Source: DATBHM01 sp963772375 (lineage in GTDB: Bacteria > Actinomycetota > UBA4738 > JACQTL01). Taken from it: DNA of 64,000 nucleotides. Positions within the stretch are counted from its first letter, which is position 1, and every line of letters starts with the position of its first letter. Positions 55,414 through 62,674 of this stretch are shown in pieces. The notes below the pieces were generated by a model. The model ran no database searches and was not told where the DNA came from. It saw only the letters and a program-made list of their open reading frames with translations. Location of the stretch: assembly GCA_963772375.1 (NCBI GenBank), contig CAVYXG010000005.1, positions 496,001-560,000 on the forward strand, given 5' to 3'. The position numbers were made by a program, and so were the translations under genes.

Positions 55414-56392
55414 GCTACGCGAACAGATGAGCCGCGGCGCGCGGCAGGCGCCGCCCGCGGACGAGGCGATGACGCGGCTGGTGGACCGCCGGGAACGCCG
55501 CCATCGGAACGGCCGCCTGCTGTCGGCGGCGGTCGCGCTGGCGATGACGGGCGCGCTGGTGGCCGGCGGGTTCGTGGTGCTCGGCCATCGAGGGTCGGGA
55601 TCGCCGACCCAGGTCGGGAACGGGACGAGCGGGGCGACCGGTCCCACCACCTCCGGCGCGGGCTCGTCGTCCAAGCTGGTCGCAGGGGACGGGCAGTACT
55701 ACTACTGGAAGTACGCCGTGGTCCTGCCCGGAACGACGGCGCACCTGACCTACTGGTGGTCGCCGGACGGGACGGGCCGGATGGTCAACTCGGTGGACGG
55801 CGACGGGTACGGAGTGCCGCCGAGCGGTTCCATGCGGATCGGGAAGATGCCGACCGGCGACGACCTGTCGAACCTGTCGGCCGATCCGGCCAGGCTGCTC
55901 GACCAGCTGAAGGCACGCAGCGCGCCTGGTGGGGCGTCGCCCAGGCCGGTCGTGACTCCGGGTGCGGGGCAGGACGAGGAGACGGGCGTGCTGGTCTCGG
56001 CCATCGAGGACCTGATGAGCGAGATGGCGCCGCACTCGTCGCCCCTGCAGCGGGTGGCGATGTACGAGGTGCTGAAGGGCATCCCCAGCGTGCACGACCT
56101 CGGCGCGCAGCGCGACCCCACGGGCCGTCCGGCGACGGCGCTCCGCGTGACGCTGGCGGGCGTGGAAAGGACGTTCTGGTTCGATCCGGACATGCACGTG
56201 TTCCTGTCCGAGGAGGCGGATTCCGGGGCCCCGATCCCGGTCGCCACCAGCGGCACGACGCCGGGTGGCACCGGCGAAAGTTCGGCCTCCTACGTGATCG
56301 TCGAGTCGGGCGGGATCGTGGACTCGGACTCGGCGGTGCCGAACGCAGACCAAAAGATCATCCTCGACGCGGGGGCGCTCCCGACGCCCTGA
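55406..56392 (+). CDS. CU044_5270-family membrane protein, putative anti-sigma partner
   Basis: A 328-residue protein with about 40 N-terminal cytoplasmic residues, a helix (LLSAAVALAMTGALVAGGFV), a Gly/Ser/Thr linker and an external domain. The last has the family pattern YYYWKYAVVLPG, DDLSNLSADPARLLDQLKA, LQRVAMYEVLKGIPSV and FWFDPDMHVFLSEE. CU044_5270 proteins are typically encoded directly behind ECF sigma genes in actinobacteria and have no defined biochemical role. The 8-base overlap with the sigma gene implies coupled translation, consistent with sigma sequestration. Confidence 0.8.
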   Translation: MGELREQMSRGARQAPPADEAMTRLVDRRERRHRNGRLLSAAVALAMTGALVAGGFVVLGHRGSGSPTQVGNGTSGATGPTTSGAGSSSKLVAGDGQYYYWKYAVVLPGTTAHLTYWWSPDGTGRMVNSVDGDGYGVPPSGSMRIGKMPTGDDLSNLSADPARLLDQLKARSAPGGASPRPVVTPGAGQDEETGVLVSAIEDLMSEMAPHSSPLQRVAMYEVLKGIPSVHDLGAQRDPTGRPATALRVTLAGVERTFWFDPDMHVFLSEEADSGAPIPVATSGTTPGGTGESSASYVIVESGGIVDSDSAVPNADQKIILDAGALPTP

Positions 56393-56543
56393 AGTCGAGG
56401 GAACGCCGGGGAACGGGCCGGGCGGTGGTGCGGAGCCGCCCGTTCCGTCTTCCGCGATATGCCGGCCGGCGTGATTGGACGGTGATGTCTCGGGGCAAAA
56501 GTGCCTCAGAAGCGCGAGTGGGGATCGCGCTCGGAGGTGAGTC

Positions 56544-56789
56544 ATGGACGAGACTTTCGGTGACGGCAAGCCGATCCGGGCAAGCGTCCCAACGGCACCG
56601 AGGAGGGGCACGCCGCGGAGCGAAGGCGGCCGCGTGTGTGCACACGATGGGTGCGGGACGGTCCTGTCCACGTACAACCCCTCGCCGACCTGCTGGGCCC
56701 ACCAGTCCGGTGAGCCGGTGAGGTCGGAGCGGATCAGCCGGCGGGGCGCCCTCCACCGTGGGACCGACCGCGAGCCTGCCGCCGCCTGA
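56544..56789 (+). CDS. Small protein with C-H zinc-finger-like motif
   Basis: The 81-residue basic protein has a central VCAHDGCGTVLSTYNPSP then TCWAHQ, an arrangement of Cys-x4-Cys ... Cys-x2-His spacing able to bind zinc. Similar short CGTxLSxYN...CxxH proteins are frequent in actinobacteria, function unknown. GGAGGTGA five bases before the ATG makes it a believable gene despite its size. The 56393-56543 gap before it shows nothing I can name. Confidence 0.68.
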   Translation: MDETFGDGKPIRASVPTAPRRGTPRSEGGRVCAHDGCGTVLSTYNPSPTCWAHQSGEPVRSERISRRGALHRGTDREPAAA

Positions 56790-56836
56790 AGCCGGGACCC
56801 TCCGTCGCCACGAGACCGGAACAGGAGGAGGGACGG

Positions 56837-57061
56837 ATGCCGAACAAGCGCGCCAACGTCAAGAACGAGAAGCAGTACGAGGCTCTGAAGGACAAGGGCA
56901 TGTCGAAGAGCCGCGCGGCGCGCATCGCGAACTCCCCGGGCGCCTCGAGCCGCGGCGGGAAGTCCTCGGGCTCGGGCGGCTCGTCGTCTCAGGGCGGAAC
57001 CACCGCGCAGAAGAAGGCGGCCGGACGCAAGGGCGGCAAGGCCGCGGCGAACAACAGCTGA
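56837..57061 (+). CDS. DUF7218-type small basic protein, short form
   Basis: The 74-residue, Lys/Arg/Gly/Ser-rich protein opens with NKRANVKNEKQYEALKDKGM and SKSRAARIANSPG, matching the DUF7218 N-terminal core. The C-terminal SAP/Rho-like helix domain found in longer members is missing; the tail is GGKSSGSGG and KKAAGRKGGKAAANN, likely disordered and nucleic-acid-binding. GGAGGAGGGACGG precedes the ATG. Probably a nucleoid- or RNA-associated small protein, by composition only. Confidence 0.72.
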   Translation: MPNKRANVKNEKQYEALKDKGMSKSRAARIANSPGASSRGGKSSGSGGSSSQGGTTAQKKAAGRKGGKAAANNS

Positions 57062-57138
57062 CCGATCCGTCGGAGAGCACACCTTCGGAACGGCTGCACC
57101 CTTCGCGGCGCCGGGCCGACGATGTCGGACCCCCCTGC

Positions 57139-57144
57139 TACGTT
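57139..57144 (+). promoter_or_regulatory. -10 element of radA
   Basis: TACGTT, six bases before ATG 57151, with no ribosome site between them, so the radA message should be leaderless. Confidence 0.5.
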
Positions 57145-57150
57145 CGCGCC

Positions 57151-58524
57151 ATGGGAAGGCCGAAGGCGGTCCTCGGGTGCTCCGACTGCGGGCATCGGAC
57201 GGCACAGTGGGCAGGGCGGTGCCCGGCGTGCGGAGCATGGGGAACGATCGAGGCGATCCCTCGAGGGGCCCTTCAGGCAGGTCCCTCGAGGGGTTCGGCC
57301 CCGGTCGTCGCCCTGCACGGTCCCGAGGAGCCGGACCGGCGCGTGCCCACGGGGTTCCCCGGTATCGACCGGGTGCTCGGTGGCGGGCTGGTCCCGGCGT
57401 CGGTGGTCCTTCTCGCGGGTGAGCCCGGCATCGGCAAGTCGACCCTTCTCCTCCAACTGATGGCTCGTCTGTCGGCTGCCGGGCTCACCTGCCTCTACGC
57501 GTCCGGCGAGGAGTCGCGGGCCCAGGTGGCAGCGCGCGGACGCAGGCTGGGGCTCGACGTGGACGGCATCGGGTTCGTGGCCGGGCGCGAGCTCCCCGAC
57601 GTCGTCGATGCCGCCCGGGCCGAACGCCCCGCGCTGCTCGCCGTGGATTCCGTCCAGACCCTCCGCGATCCCGAGTCGTCGTCGCTCCCGGGCGCGCCGT
57701 CGCAGGTTCGTCTGTGCACGGACGCTCTGGTGGGCCTTGCCAAGGCCGAGGGCGTCACCGTCGTGCTGACCGGCCATGTGACCAAGGACGGCGACCTGGC
57801 GGGCCCACGCACGCTCGAGCACGCCGTCGACGTGGTGCTGTCGTTCGAGGGCGAGGCCCGGTCGGGGCTCCGCGTGCTGGCCGCCGGGAAGAACCGGTTC
57901 GGCCAGGAGGGGGACATCGCGTGGTTCGAGATGGGCCCGACCGGCCTGCACGAGGCCGATCCGGCCGACCACCTCGCGCCGGGATCGCGCGAGCCGGGCT
58001 CCGCGGTGGCGCTGCCGGTCGCCGGGCGGCGGGCGCTCGCGCTCGAAGTCCAGGCGCTCGCGGTCGAGACGCAGGGCCCGCCGCGGCGTCAGGCCACCGG
58101 CCTCGACCCTCGGCGGTTCTCGCTGATCGCGGCCGTGCTCGACCAGAACCTCCGGCTCGGGCTGGGGCGTTCGGAGCTGTACGGCGCCTCGGCAGGTGGG
58201 CTGCGCGTGGACGACCCGGCGTGCGACCTGGCTGTGGCGGCCGCGCTTGCCTCATCGGCGACCGGGCGGCCCCCACCGGCAGGTGCGGCGTTCGTGGGCG
58301 AGGTGGCCCTCACGGGCCAGGTCCGGCCGGCCCCCGGCATGACCCAGCGGGTCTCCGCGGCGCGGGCGGCGGGTCTCCGCACCGTCTTCGCCGCGGTCGG
58401 GCCCTCGGCGTCCGGGTTGCAGGGCGTCCGCGTGGTGTCCGTCCGCCACGTGCGGGAGGCGCTCGGCTGGACTCGGCCCCAGGGGGAAGGCGGGCGACTG
58501 GAGGAGGTGGTGACGGCGGGGTGA
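57151..58524 (+). CDS. radA: DNA repair protein RadA
   Basis: A RecA-like branch-migration ATPase for recombination. The N-terminal zinc ribbon uses C10, C13, C24 and C27. Walker A is LAGEPGIGKSTLLLQL. The RadA-specific KNRFG motif is in AAGKNRFGQEGDIAW, and the C-terminal third is the Lon-like domain (ALEVQALAVETQGPPRRQAT; GEVALTGQVRPAPGM). 457 residues, normal. ATG 57151 fits the leaderless promoter. In Bacillus and most actinobacteria disA follows or precedes radA; it is absent here and carD comes next. Confidence 0.95.
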   Translation: MGRPKAVLGCSDCGHRTAQWAGRCPACGAWGTIEAIPRGALQAGPSRGSAPVVALHGPEEPDRRVPTGFPGIDRVLGGGLVPASVVLLAGEPGIGKSTLLLQLMARLSAAGLTCLYASGEESRAQVAARGRRLGLDVDGIGFVAGRELPDVVDAARAERPALLAVDSVQTLRDPESSSLPGAPSQVRLCTDALVGLAKAEGVTVVLTGHVTKDGDLAGPRTLEHAVDVVLSFEGEARSGLRVLAAGKNRFGQEGDIAWFEMGPTGLHEADPADHLAPGSREPGSAVALPVAGRRALALEVQALAVETQGPPRRQATGLDPRRFSLIAAVLDQNLRLGLGRSELYGASAGGLRVDDPACDLAVAAALASSATGRPPPAGAAFVGEVALTGQVRPAPGMTQRVSAARAAGLRTVFAAVGPSASGLQGVRVVSVRHVREALGWTRPQGEGGRLEEVVTAG

Positions 58525-58535
58525 AACCGCCGGTC
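58512..58535 (+). terminator. Hairpin over the radA stop codon
   Basis: GACGGCGG (58512-58519) pairs with CCGCCGGTC (58527-58535) with one bulged base and a GGTGAAA loop that contains the stop codon. It has no T-run, so a role as terminator is only a possibility. Confidence 0.3.
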
Positions 58536-58640
58536 ACAGGGCGCGCGCTCGGGGCGCCGGAGCGACCGCCGATCGCAGGTCCGAGCTCGCTCAGCTGATG
58601 GTCCTAGGCCGAAAATGTACCTCTGACCTGCGGTTTCGAT

Positions 58641-58670
58641 TTGCCGGGGGTCCGAGCGCCGTGCTATTCT
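58641..58670 (+). promoter_or_regulatory. carD promoter
   Basis: TTGCCG (58641-58646) and TATTCT (58665-58670) are separated by 18 bases, the best two-box promoter in the window. The expected start near 58677 leaves a leader of about 39 bases with the ribosome site TTAGGGGG before GTG 58716. The 58536-58640 stretch upstream shows nothing else. Confidence 0.7.
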
Positions 58671-58715
58671 GGCTTGGTCGGATCCACCACTCCTCGCCAG
58701 TCCTTAGGGGGTTCT

Positions 58716-59201
58716 GTGTATCGAAAGGGTGACACCGTTGTCCATCCTGAGCACGGCGCAGCCGTCATCGAGGACCTCAGGGAGCGAGATTTCCTGGGCG
58801 AGAAGAAGACCTACTTCGTGCTCCGACTGGCCTACGGAGACCTCACCCTCAGCATCCCCGCGGACAACACGCAGGCGGTCGGCCTGCGCAAGGTCGTCGC
58901 CAAGAGCGAGGTGAAGAAGGTCCTGGCCGTCCTGCGCGAGGACGAGTCCAAGATGGCCTCCAACTGGAGCCGACGATTCAAGAACAACATCGAGAAGCTG
59001 CACTCCGGCGACCCCTATCAGGTGGCCGAGGTCGTGCGGAACCTGTCGATCCGCGACAAGGACAAGGGCCTGTCGGCCGGCGAGAAGCGGATGCTCGCCA
59101 AGGCCCGCCAGATCCTCGTCTCGGAGCTCGTGTTCGCCATGGATTCCTCCGAGGAGGACGCCGAGCGCATGATCGACAAGGTCCTCGACGAGTCGCACTG
59201 A
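58716..59201 (+). CDS. carD: CarD-family RNA polymerase-binding regulator
   Basis: CarD binds the RNA polymerase beta subunit and stabilises open complexes, and is essential in mycobacteria. The N-terminal Tudor-like RID domain is YRKGDTVVHPEHGAAVIEDL then GEKKTYFVLRLAYGDLTLSI. The C-terminal helical DNA-binding part includes VKKVLAVLREDESKMASNWS (with the conserved Trp that wedges DNA) and KGLSAGEKRMLAKARQILVS. 161 residues, the usual length. GTG 58716 is chosen because of TTAGGGGG and the family N-terminus; the frame stays open further upstream. Confidence 0.95.
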   Translation: MYRKGDTVVHPEHGAAVIEDLRERDFLGEKKTYFVLRLAYGDLTLSIPADNTQAVGLRKVVAKSEVKKVLAVLREDESKMASNWSRRFKNNIEKLHSGDPYQVAEVVRNLSIRDKDKGLSAGEKRMLAKARQILVSELVFAMDSSEEDAERMIDKVLDESH

Positions 59202-59249
59202 GCCCAGCCGGTTCCCGATCGGGTTCCCGGGTTTCTCCTGCCCGGCGAG

Positions 59250-59255
59250 TACCCT
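59250..59255 (+). promoter_or_regulatory. -10 element of the PIN-TRAM gene
   Basis: TACCCT, the same hexamer seen at the HAD gene and folP, here 26 bases before GTG 59282, giving a short leader of about 20 bases. It probably drives the PIN-TRAM/ispD/ispF/rlmB operon. Confidence 0.5.
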
Positions 59256-59281
59256 TGAACCACGATCCCGAGTAGGGCACG

Positions 59282-60454
59282 GTGGTTCGCGTGAGTGAGG
59301 CTCCTCCCCCCCCGAAGGCGAGGCGCGGCCGGCTGGTCGAGTTCGTCCGGTTCATCTTCATCACGCTGTTCGCGCTCGCCGGGTACGAGATCGGCGCACG
59401 GGCCTGGGACCCCAGGAACGAGCCGTGGAGAACCGTGATCGGGATCGTGCTCGGCGCCCTGCTCGGCTACGTCGTCGGCGGGATCTTCGGGCGGCAGACG
59501 GCCAGTGCGGTCGACGCGGTCGAGCACGAGTTCCGCCGGGCGCCGGCCGCCGAGATCGCCGCCGGCGTGGTGGGATTGATCGTCGGCCTGATCATCGCCC
59601 TGCTGCTCAGCCTCCCGATCTTCCGGCTGCCGAGCGCCGCCGCGTGGCCGGTCGTGGCGTTCCTGTACCTGACGCTGCCGTACATCGGCTACCGGGTCGG
59701 CCGGGCCAAGCACGCGGACATGTTCTCGCTGGTCGGGCTGAAGCCGCGCGCGGCCGGCATCGGACGGGCCGAGGTGAACGTGGTCGACACCAGCGCGTTC
59801 ATCGACGGCCGCATCCTCGACCTCGTGCGGACGGGGTTCCTCGGCGGCGTCCTTCTCGTGCCGCGGGGGGTGCTGGGCGAGCTGCAGCGAATCGCCGACT
59901 CCTCCGACGGGAACCGCCGCGCGCGGGGGCGTCGCGGCCTCGACATCTTGGCCCAGCTCCAGCGCGATCCCACCGTCGAGGTGATCCTCGTCGAGGAGGA
60001 GGCCATGGGCGACGTCGACGCGGGGCTGGTCCGGCTGGCCCGCGACCGGGGCGGCGCCGTGGTCACGGCGGACTCGAACCTCGTGAAGGTGGCGCAGGCG
60101 CTCTCGGTGCCGGTCCGTTCGATCCACGCGCTGGCGGCGGCCTTCCGGGTGCCGTTCCTTCCAGGGGAGTCGCTGCACGTCCGGCTGACCCGGCAGGGCC
60201 GTGACCACGGACAGGCCGTCGGGTACCTCGAGGACGGCACGATGGTCGTCGTGGAGGATGCCGCCGAGCGGATCGGGTCGGAGGCCGACGTCACGGTGAC
60301 GAACGTTCTGCAGACCTCCACCGGCCGCATGGTGTTCGCCGCCCTGGCCACCTCGGACATCGGAATCGCCGTGGCCCGCAAGGCCGCCGGACCGGACGAG
60401 GAGGCCCAGGACGACCCGCAGGACAGCGCGGCGCGGACCTCGCGCGGTCCATGA
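59282..60454 (+). CDS. Membrane PIN-TRAM domain nuclease (YacL-like)
   Basis: A 390-residue protein with four N-terminal helices (FIFITLFALAGYEIGA; VIGIVLGALLGYVVGGIFG; IAAGVVGLIVGLIIALLLSL; VAFLYLTLPYIGYRVG). A PIN nuclease domain follows from about residue 165, starting VVDTSAFIDGRILDLV with acidic metal ligands there and in VVTADSNLVKVAQAL. A TRAM RNA-binding domain covers about 310-370 (GQAVGYLEDGTMVVVEDAAE). This is the YacL/PilT-N arrangement found between radA/disA and ispD in Bacillus. It may cleave RNA at the membrane; the target is unknown. GTG 59291 is an alternative start. ATGA overlap with ispD. Confidence 0.92.
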   Translation: MVRVSEAPPPPKARRGRLVEFVRFIFITLFALAGYEIGARAWDPRNEPWRTVIGIVLGALLGYVVGGIFGRQTASAVDAVEHEFRRAPAAEIAAGVVGLIVGLIIALLLSLPIFRLPSAAAWPVVAFLYLTLPYIGYRVGRAKHADMFSLVGLKPRAAGIGRAEVNVVDTSAFIDGRILDLVRTGFLGGVLLVPRGVLGELQRIADSSDGNRRARGRRGLDILAQLQRDPTVEVILVEEEAMGDVDAGLVRLARDRGGAVVTADSNLVKVAQALSVPVRSIHALAAAFRVPFLPGESLHVRLTRQGRDHGQAVGYLEDGTMVVVEDAAERIGSEADVTVTNVLQTSTGRMVFAALATSDIGIAVARKAAGPDEEAQDDPQDSAARTSRGP

Positions 60455-61161
60455 CCGGGGACGCAGTCGCGATCCTCCTCGCCGCCGGGTCGGGATCGCG
60501 GCTCGGCGGCGACCGGCCGAAGGCCTTCCTCACGGCCGGGGGGCGGTCGATCCTCACGATGGCGGCTCAGGCCGCGTGCGAGTCCCACCGGATCGCGTCG
60601 CTCGTGGTGACCGTTCCCCCGGGATGGGAGCGGCGGGCCGTGTCGCTGCTGCCGTCCGGGGCGGTCTGCGTGGTGGTGACGGGCGGCGCCTCGCGGCAGG
60701 AATCGGTGCGGCTGGCGCTGGGCTCGGTCCCCTCGACGTCGTCGGTCGTGGTCGTCCACGACGCCGCCCGGGCCCTCGCCACACCGGCGCTGTTCGACGC
60801 GGTGGTCGACGCGCTTGACGGCGTGGCGCGCGACGCCGGGATGATCGCCGGCGCCATCCCCGTGATCCAGGTTCCGGACACGGTCAAGCGGGTGCGCGAC
60901 GGCAGGATCGCCGAGACGATCCCCCGCGAAGGCCTGGTCCTCGCGCAGACCCCCCAGGCGTTCCTGCGGGAAGCGCTCGTCGAGGCGCACCGCCGGGCGG
61001 CGCTCGGGTCCGAGGAGTTCACCGACGACGCCGCACTGATGGAGTGGGCCGGCTCGCGGGTCATGACCGTGCCAGGGGAGCCGGGGAACTTCAAGGTCAC
61101 GACACGGGAGGACTTCGACCGTCTGTGGGCCGTGGCCGAGCTCGAGGACGAGCCGTGGTGA
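60451..61161 (+). CDS. ispD: 2-C-methyl-D-erythritol 4-phosphate cytidylyltransferase
   Basis: Third step of the MEP isoprenoid pathway, making CDP-methylerythritol. The nucleotide loop LLAAGSGSRLGGDRPKAF and the later VVVVHDAARALATPALFD, TVKRVRDGRIAETIPREGL and LAQTPQAFLREAL are diagnostic. 236 residues. It overlaps the upstream gene by ATGA and ispF by GTGA. Confidence 0.95.
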   Translation: MTGDAVAILLAAGSGSRLGGDRPKAFLTAGGRSILTMAAQAACESHRIASLVVTVPPGWERRAVSLLPSGAVCVVVTGGASRQESVRLALGSVPSTSSVVVVHDAARALATPALFDAVVDALDGVARDAGMIAGAIPVIQVPDTVKRVRDGRIAETIPREGLVLAQTPQAFLREALVEAHRRAALGSEEFTDDAALMEWAGSRVMTVPGEPGNFKVTTREDFDRLWAVAELEDEPW

Positions 61162-61631
61162 TCCCACGAGTCGGTCTGGGGTTCGACGTGCATCCACGGG
61201 ACGACGGGCGGCCGCTCCGGCTGGGCGGTGTGCCGTTCGACGGCGAACCCGGTCTGGCCGGCCACTCGGACGCCGACGTCGTATGCCATGCGGTGGGAGA
61301 GGCGCTGCTGGGGGCGGCGGCGCTCGGCGACCTGGGGCGGCACTTTCCCGACGACGCCCCGGAGACCTCGGGGATGGACGGCCTCGACCTGCTGGCGCGG
61401 TGCGTGGCCCTGGCCGCGGAGGCGGGAATCCGTCCGTCGTCCGTGGACCTGACCGTGGTGGCGGAACGGCCCGCGATCGCGCCGCGTCGGGACGAGATCG
61501 CCGCCGCGCTGGCCGGGGTGCTCGGCGTCGAGGCCGGGTCGGTCTCGGTGAAGGCCACCCGGCCCGAGGGGCTGGGGCTGACCGGTGACGGCGCGGCCTG
61601 CCTTGCCCTCGTGGTGGCGTCGCAAGGGTGA
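61158..61631 (+). CDS. ispF: 2-C-methyl-D-erythritol 2,4-cyclodiphosphate synthase
   Basis: Fifth step of the MEP pathway. Zinc ligands are in GFDVHP and LAGHSDADVVCHAVGEALLG; GDLGRHFPDD and the C-terminal SVSVKATRPEGLGLTGDG bind the cytidine nucleotide. 157 residues, typical. GTG 61158 overlaps the ispD stop; GTG 61155 is equally possible. rlmB follows by GTGA overlap (the intervening cysS of mycobacteria is absent). Confidence 0.95.
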   Translation: MIPRVGLGFDVHPRDDGRPLRLGGVPFDGEPGLAGHSDADVVCHAVGEALLGAAALGDLGRHFPDDAPETSGMDGLDLLARCVALAAEAGIRPSSVDLTVVAERPAIAPRRDEIAAALAGVLGVEAGSVSVKATRPEGLGLTGDGAACLALVVASQG

Positions 61632-62422
61632 CCCCTTCACGGCCGGCGACCGGCGGCCGGCGAGGCCGGTCGGAGCGGAGGCCCGCGCCCCGGGCGACCG
61701 ATGCGTGGCTCGGGGGCCGGCGGGCGGTCGCGGAGGCGCTCCGTGCGGGGCTGGCCCTCGAGATCCTGGTGTCGCGAGGCGCCGGTTCGGGGCCGGTGGC
61801 GGAGCTCGCCGCATCCGCCAATGCGGCCGGCGTCACGGTCGGCGAGCGGTCGGGCGAGGAGCTCGACCGGCTGGCGACGGACGCCCAGGGTGTGGTCGCT
61901 CGCGTCGCCCTGCCCCGGGAGCTGGGGGATGCGGAGCTGCGGGCGTTCGGCTTCGGTCCGGAAGCCGTCGTGGTGGTGCTGGACGGCGTGACCGATCCCC
62001 AGAACCTCGGCGCCGCGGCCCGATCGGCGGAGGCAGCCGGGGTCGCGATGCTGGTGTCGAGGGAACGCCGCGCCGCGCCCGTCACACCGGCGGCGATCCG
62101 CGCCTCGGCCGGCGCGCTGCTCCATCTGCCCATCGCTCGTGTGACGAACCTCACGCGAACGCTGCAGACGCTCCAGTCGCTCGGCTTCACGGTGGTCGGC
62201 CTCGACGAGGACGCGCCGAAGAGCATCCTCGACGAAGCCGCCCCCGACGGCCGGCTGGCGCTGGTGCTTGGGGCGGAGGGGACGGGCATCTCGCGACTGG
62301 TCCGCGAGCACTGCGACCTGCTCGTGTCGCTCCCCATGCGCGGCAGCGTGCAGTCGCTGAACGCCTCGGCGGCGCTCGCCGCGGCGCTGTTCGCCTACGT
62401 GCTCACTCGGCGGCGCGATTGA
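61628..62422 (+). CDS. rlmB: SpoU/TrmH-family rRNA 2'-O-methyltransferase
   Basis: A SPOUT methyltransferase of the RlmB type, which methylates G2251 of 23S rRNA in E. coli. The N-terminal L30-like substrate-binding domain includes WLGGRRAVAEALRAG. The knotted catalytic domain has VLDGVTDPQNLGAAARSAEA (motif 1), LALVLGAEGTGISRLVREH (motif 2) and LPMRGSVQSLNASAALAAAL (motif 3). 264 residues with a basic 25-residue N-terminal tail. It is the last protein gene of the PIN-TRAM/ispDF operon, followed by tRNA-Thr. Confidence 0.93.
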   Translation: MTPSRPATGGRRGRSERRPAPRATDAWLGGRRAVAEALRAGLALEILVSRGAGSGPVAELAASANAAGVTVGERSGEELDRLATDAQGVVARVALPRELGDAELRAFGFGPEAVVVVLDGVTDPQNLGAAARSAEAAGVAMLVSRERRAAPVTPAAIRASAGALLHLPIARVTNLTRTLQTLQSLGFTVVGLDEDAPKSILDEAAPDGRLALVLGAEGTGISRLVREHCDLLVSLPMRGSVQSLNASAALAAALFAYVLTRRRD

Positions 62423-62484
62423 TCGGTTCCGGCGTTCCCGCGGGCTATCCTTCTTCGCGGGCGGATGAACCGGCCGCCCGGCAC

Positions 62485-62561
62485 GCCGGCGTGGCGCAGT
62501 CCGGTAGCGCAAGCGATTTGTAATCGCTAGGTCGTCGGTTCGAATCCGACCGCCGGCTCCA
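62485..62561 (+). tRNA. tRNA-Thr (anticodon TGT)
   Basis: Cloverleaf with acceptor GCCGGCG (62485-62491) pairing CGCCGGC (62551-62557), anticodon stem AGCGA/TCGCT around TTTGTAA with anticodon TGT at 62519-62521, and T-arm GTCGG-TTCGAAT-CCGAC. Discriminator T62558 is followed by an encoded CCA, unlike the Thr(CGT) gene at 1415. TATCCT at 62446-62451 is a possible -10. It lies just after rlmB. Confidence 0.96.
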
Positions 62562-62674
62562 TTCGTTGCAGTCGTTCGAACCGCACCGGATCCCAGGTGT
62601 TCGAGGCGGCGCTCTCGCCGGTGTCGCCCGGGTGACGCGCCGCCTCCTTCGCCGCGAGCCGGAATCGTCCGCCT

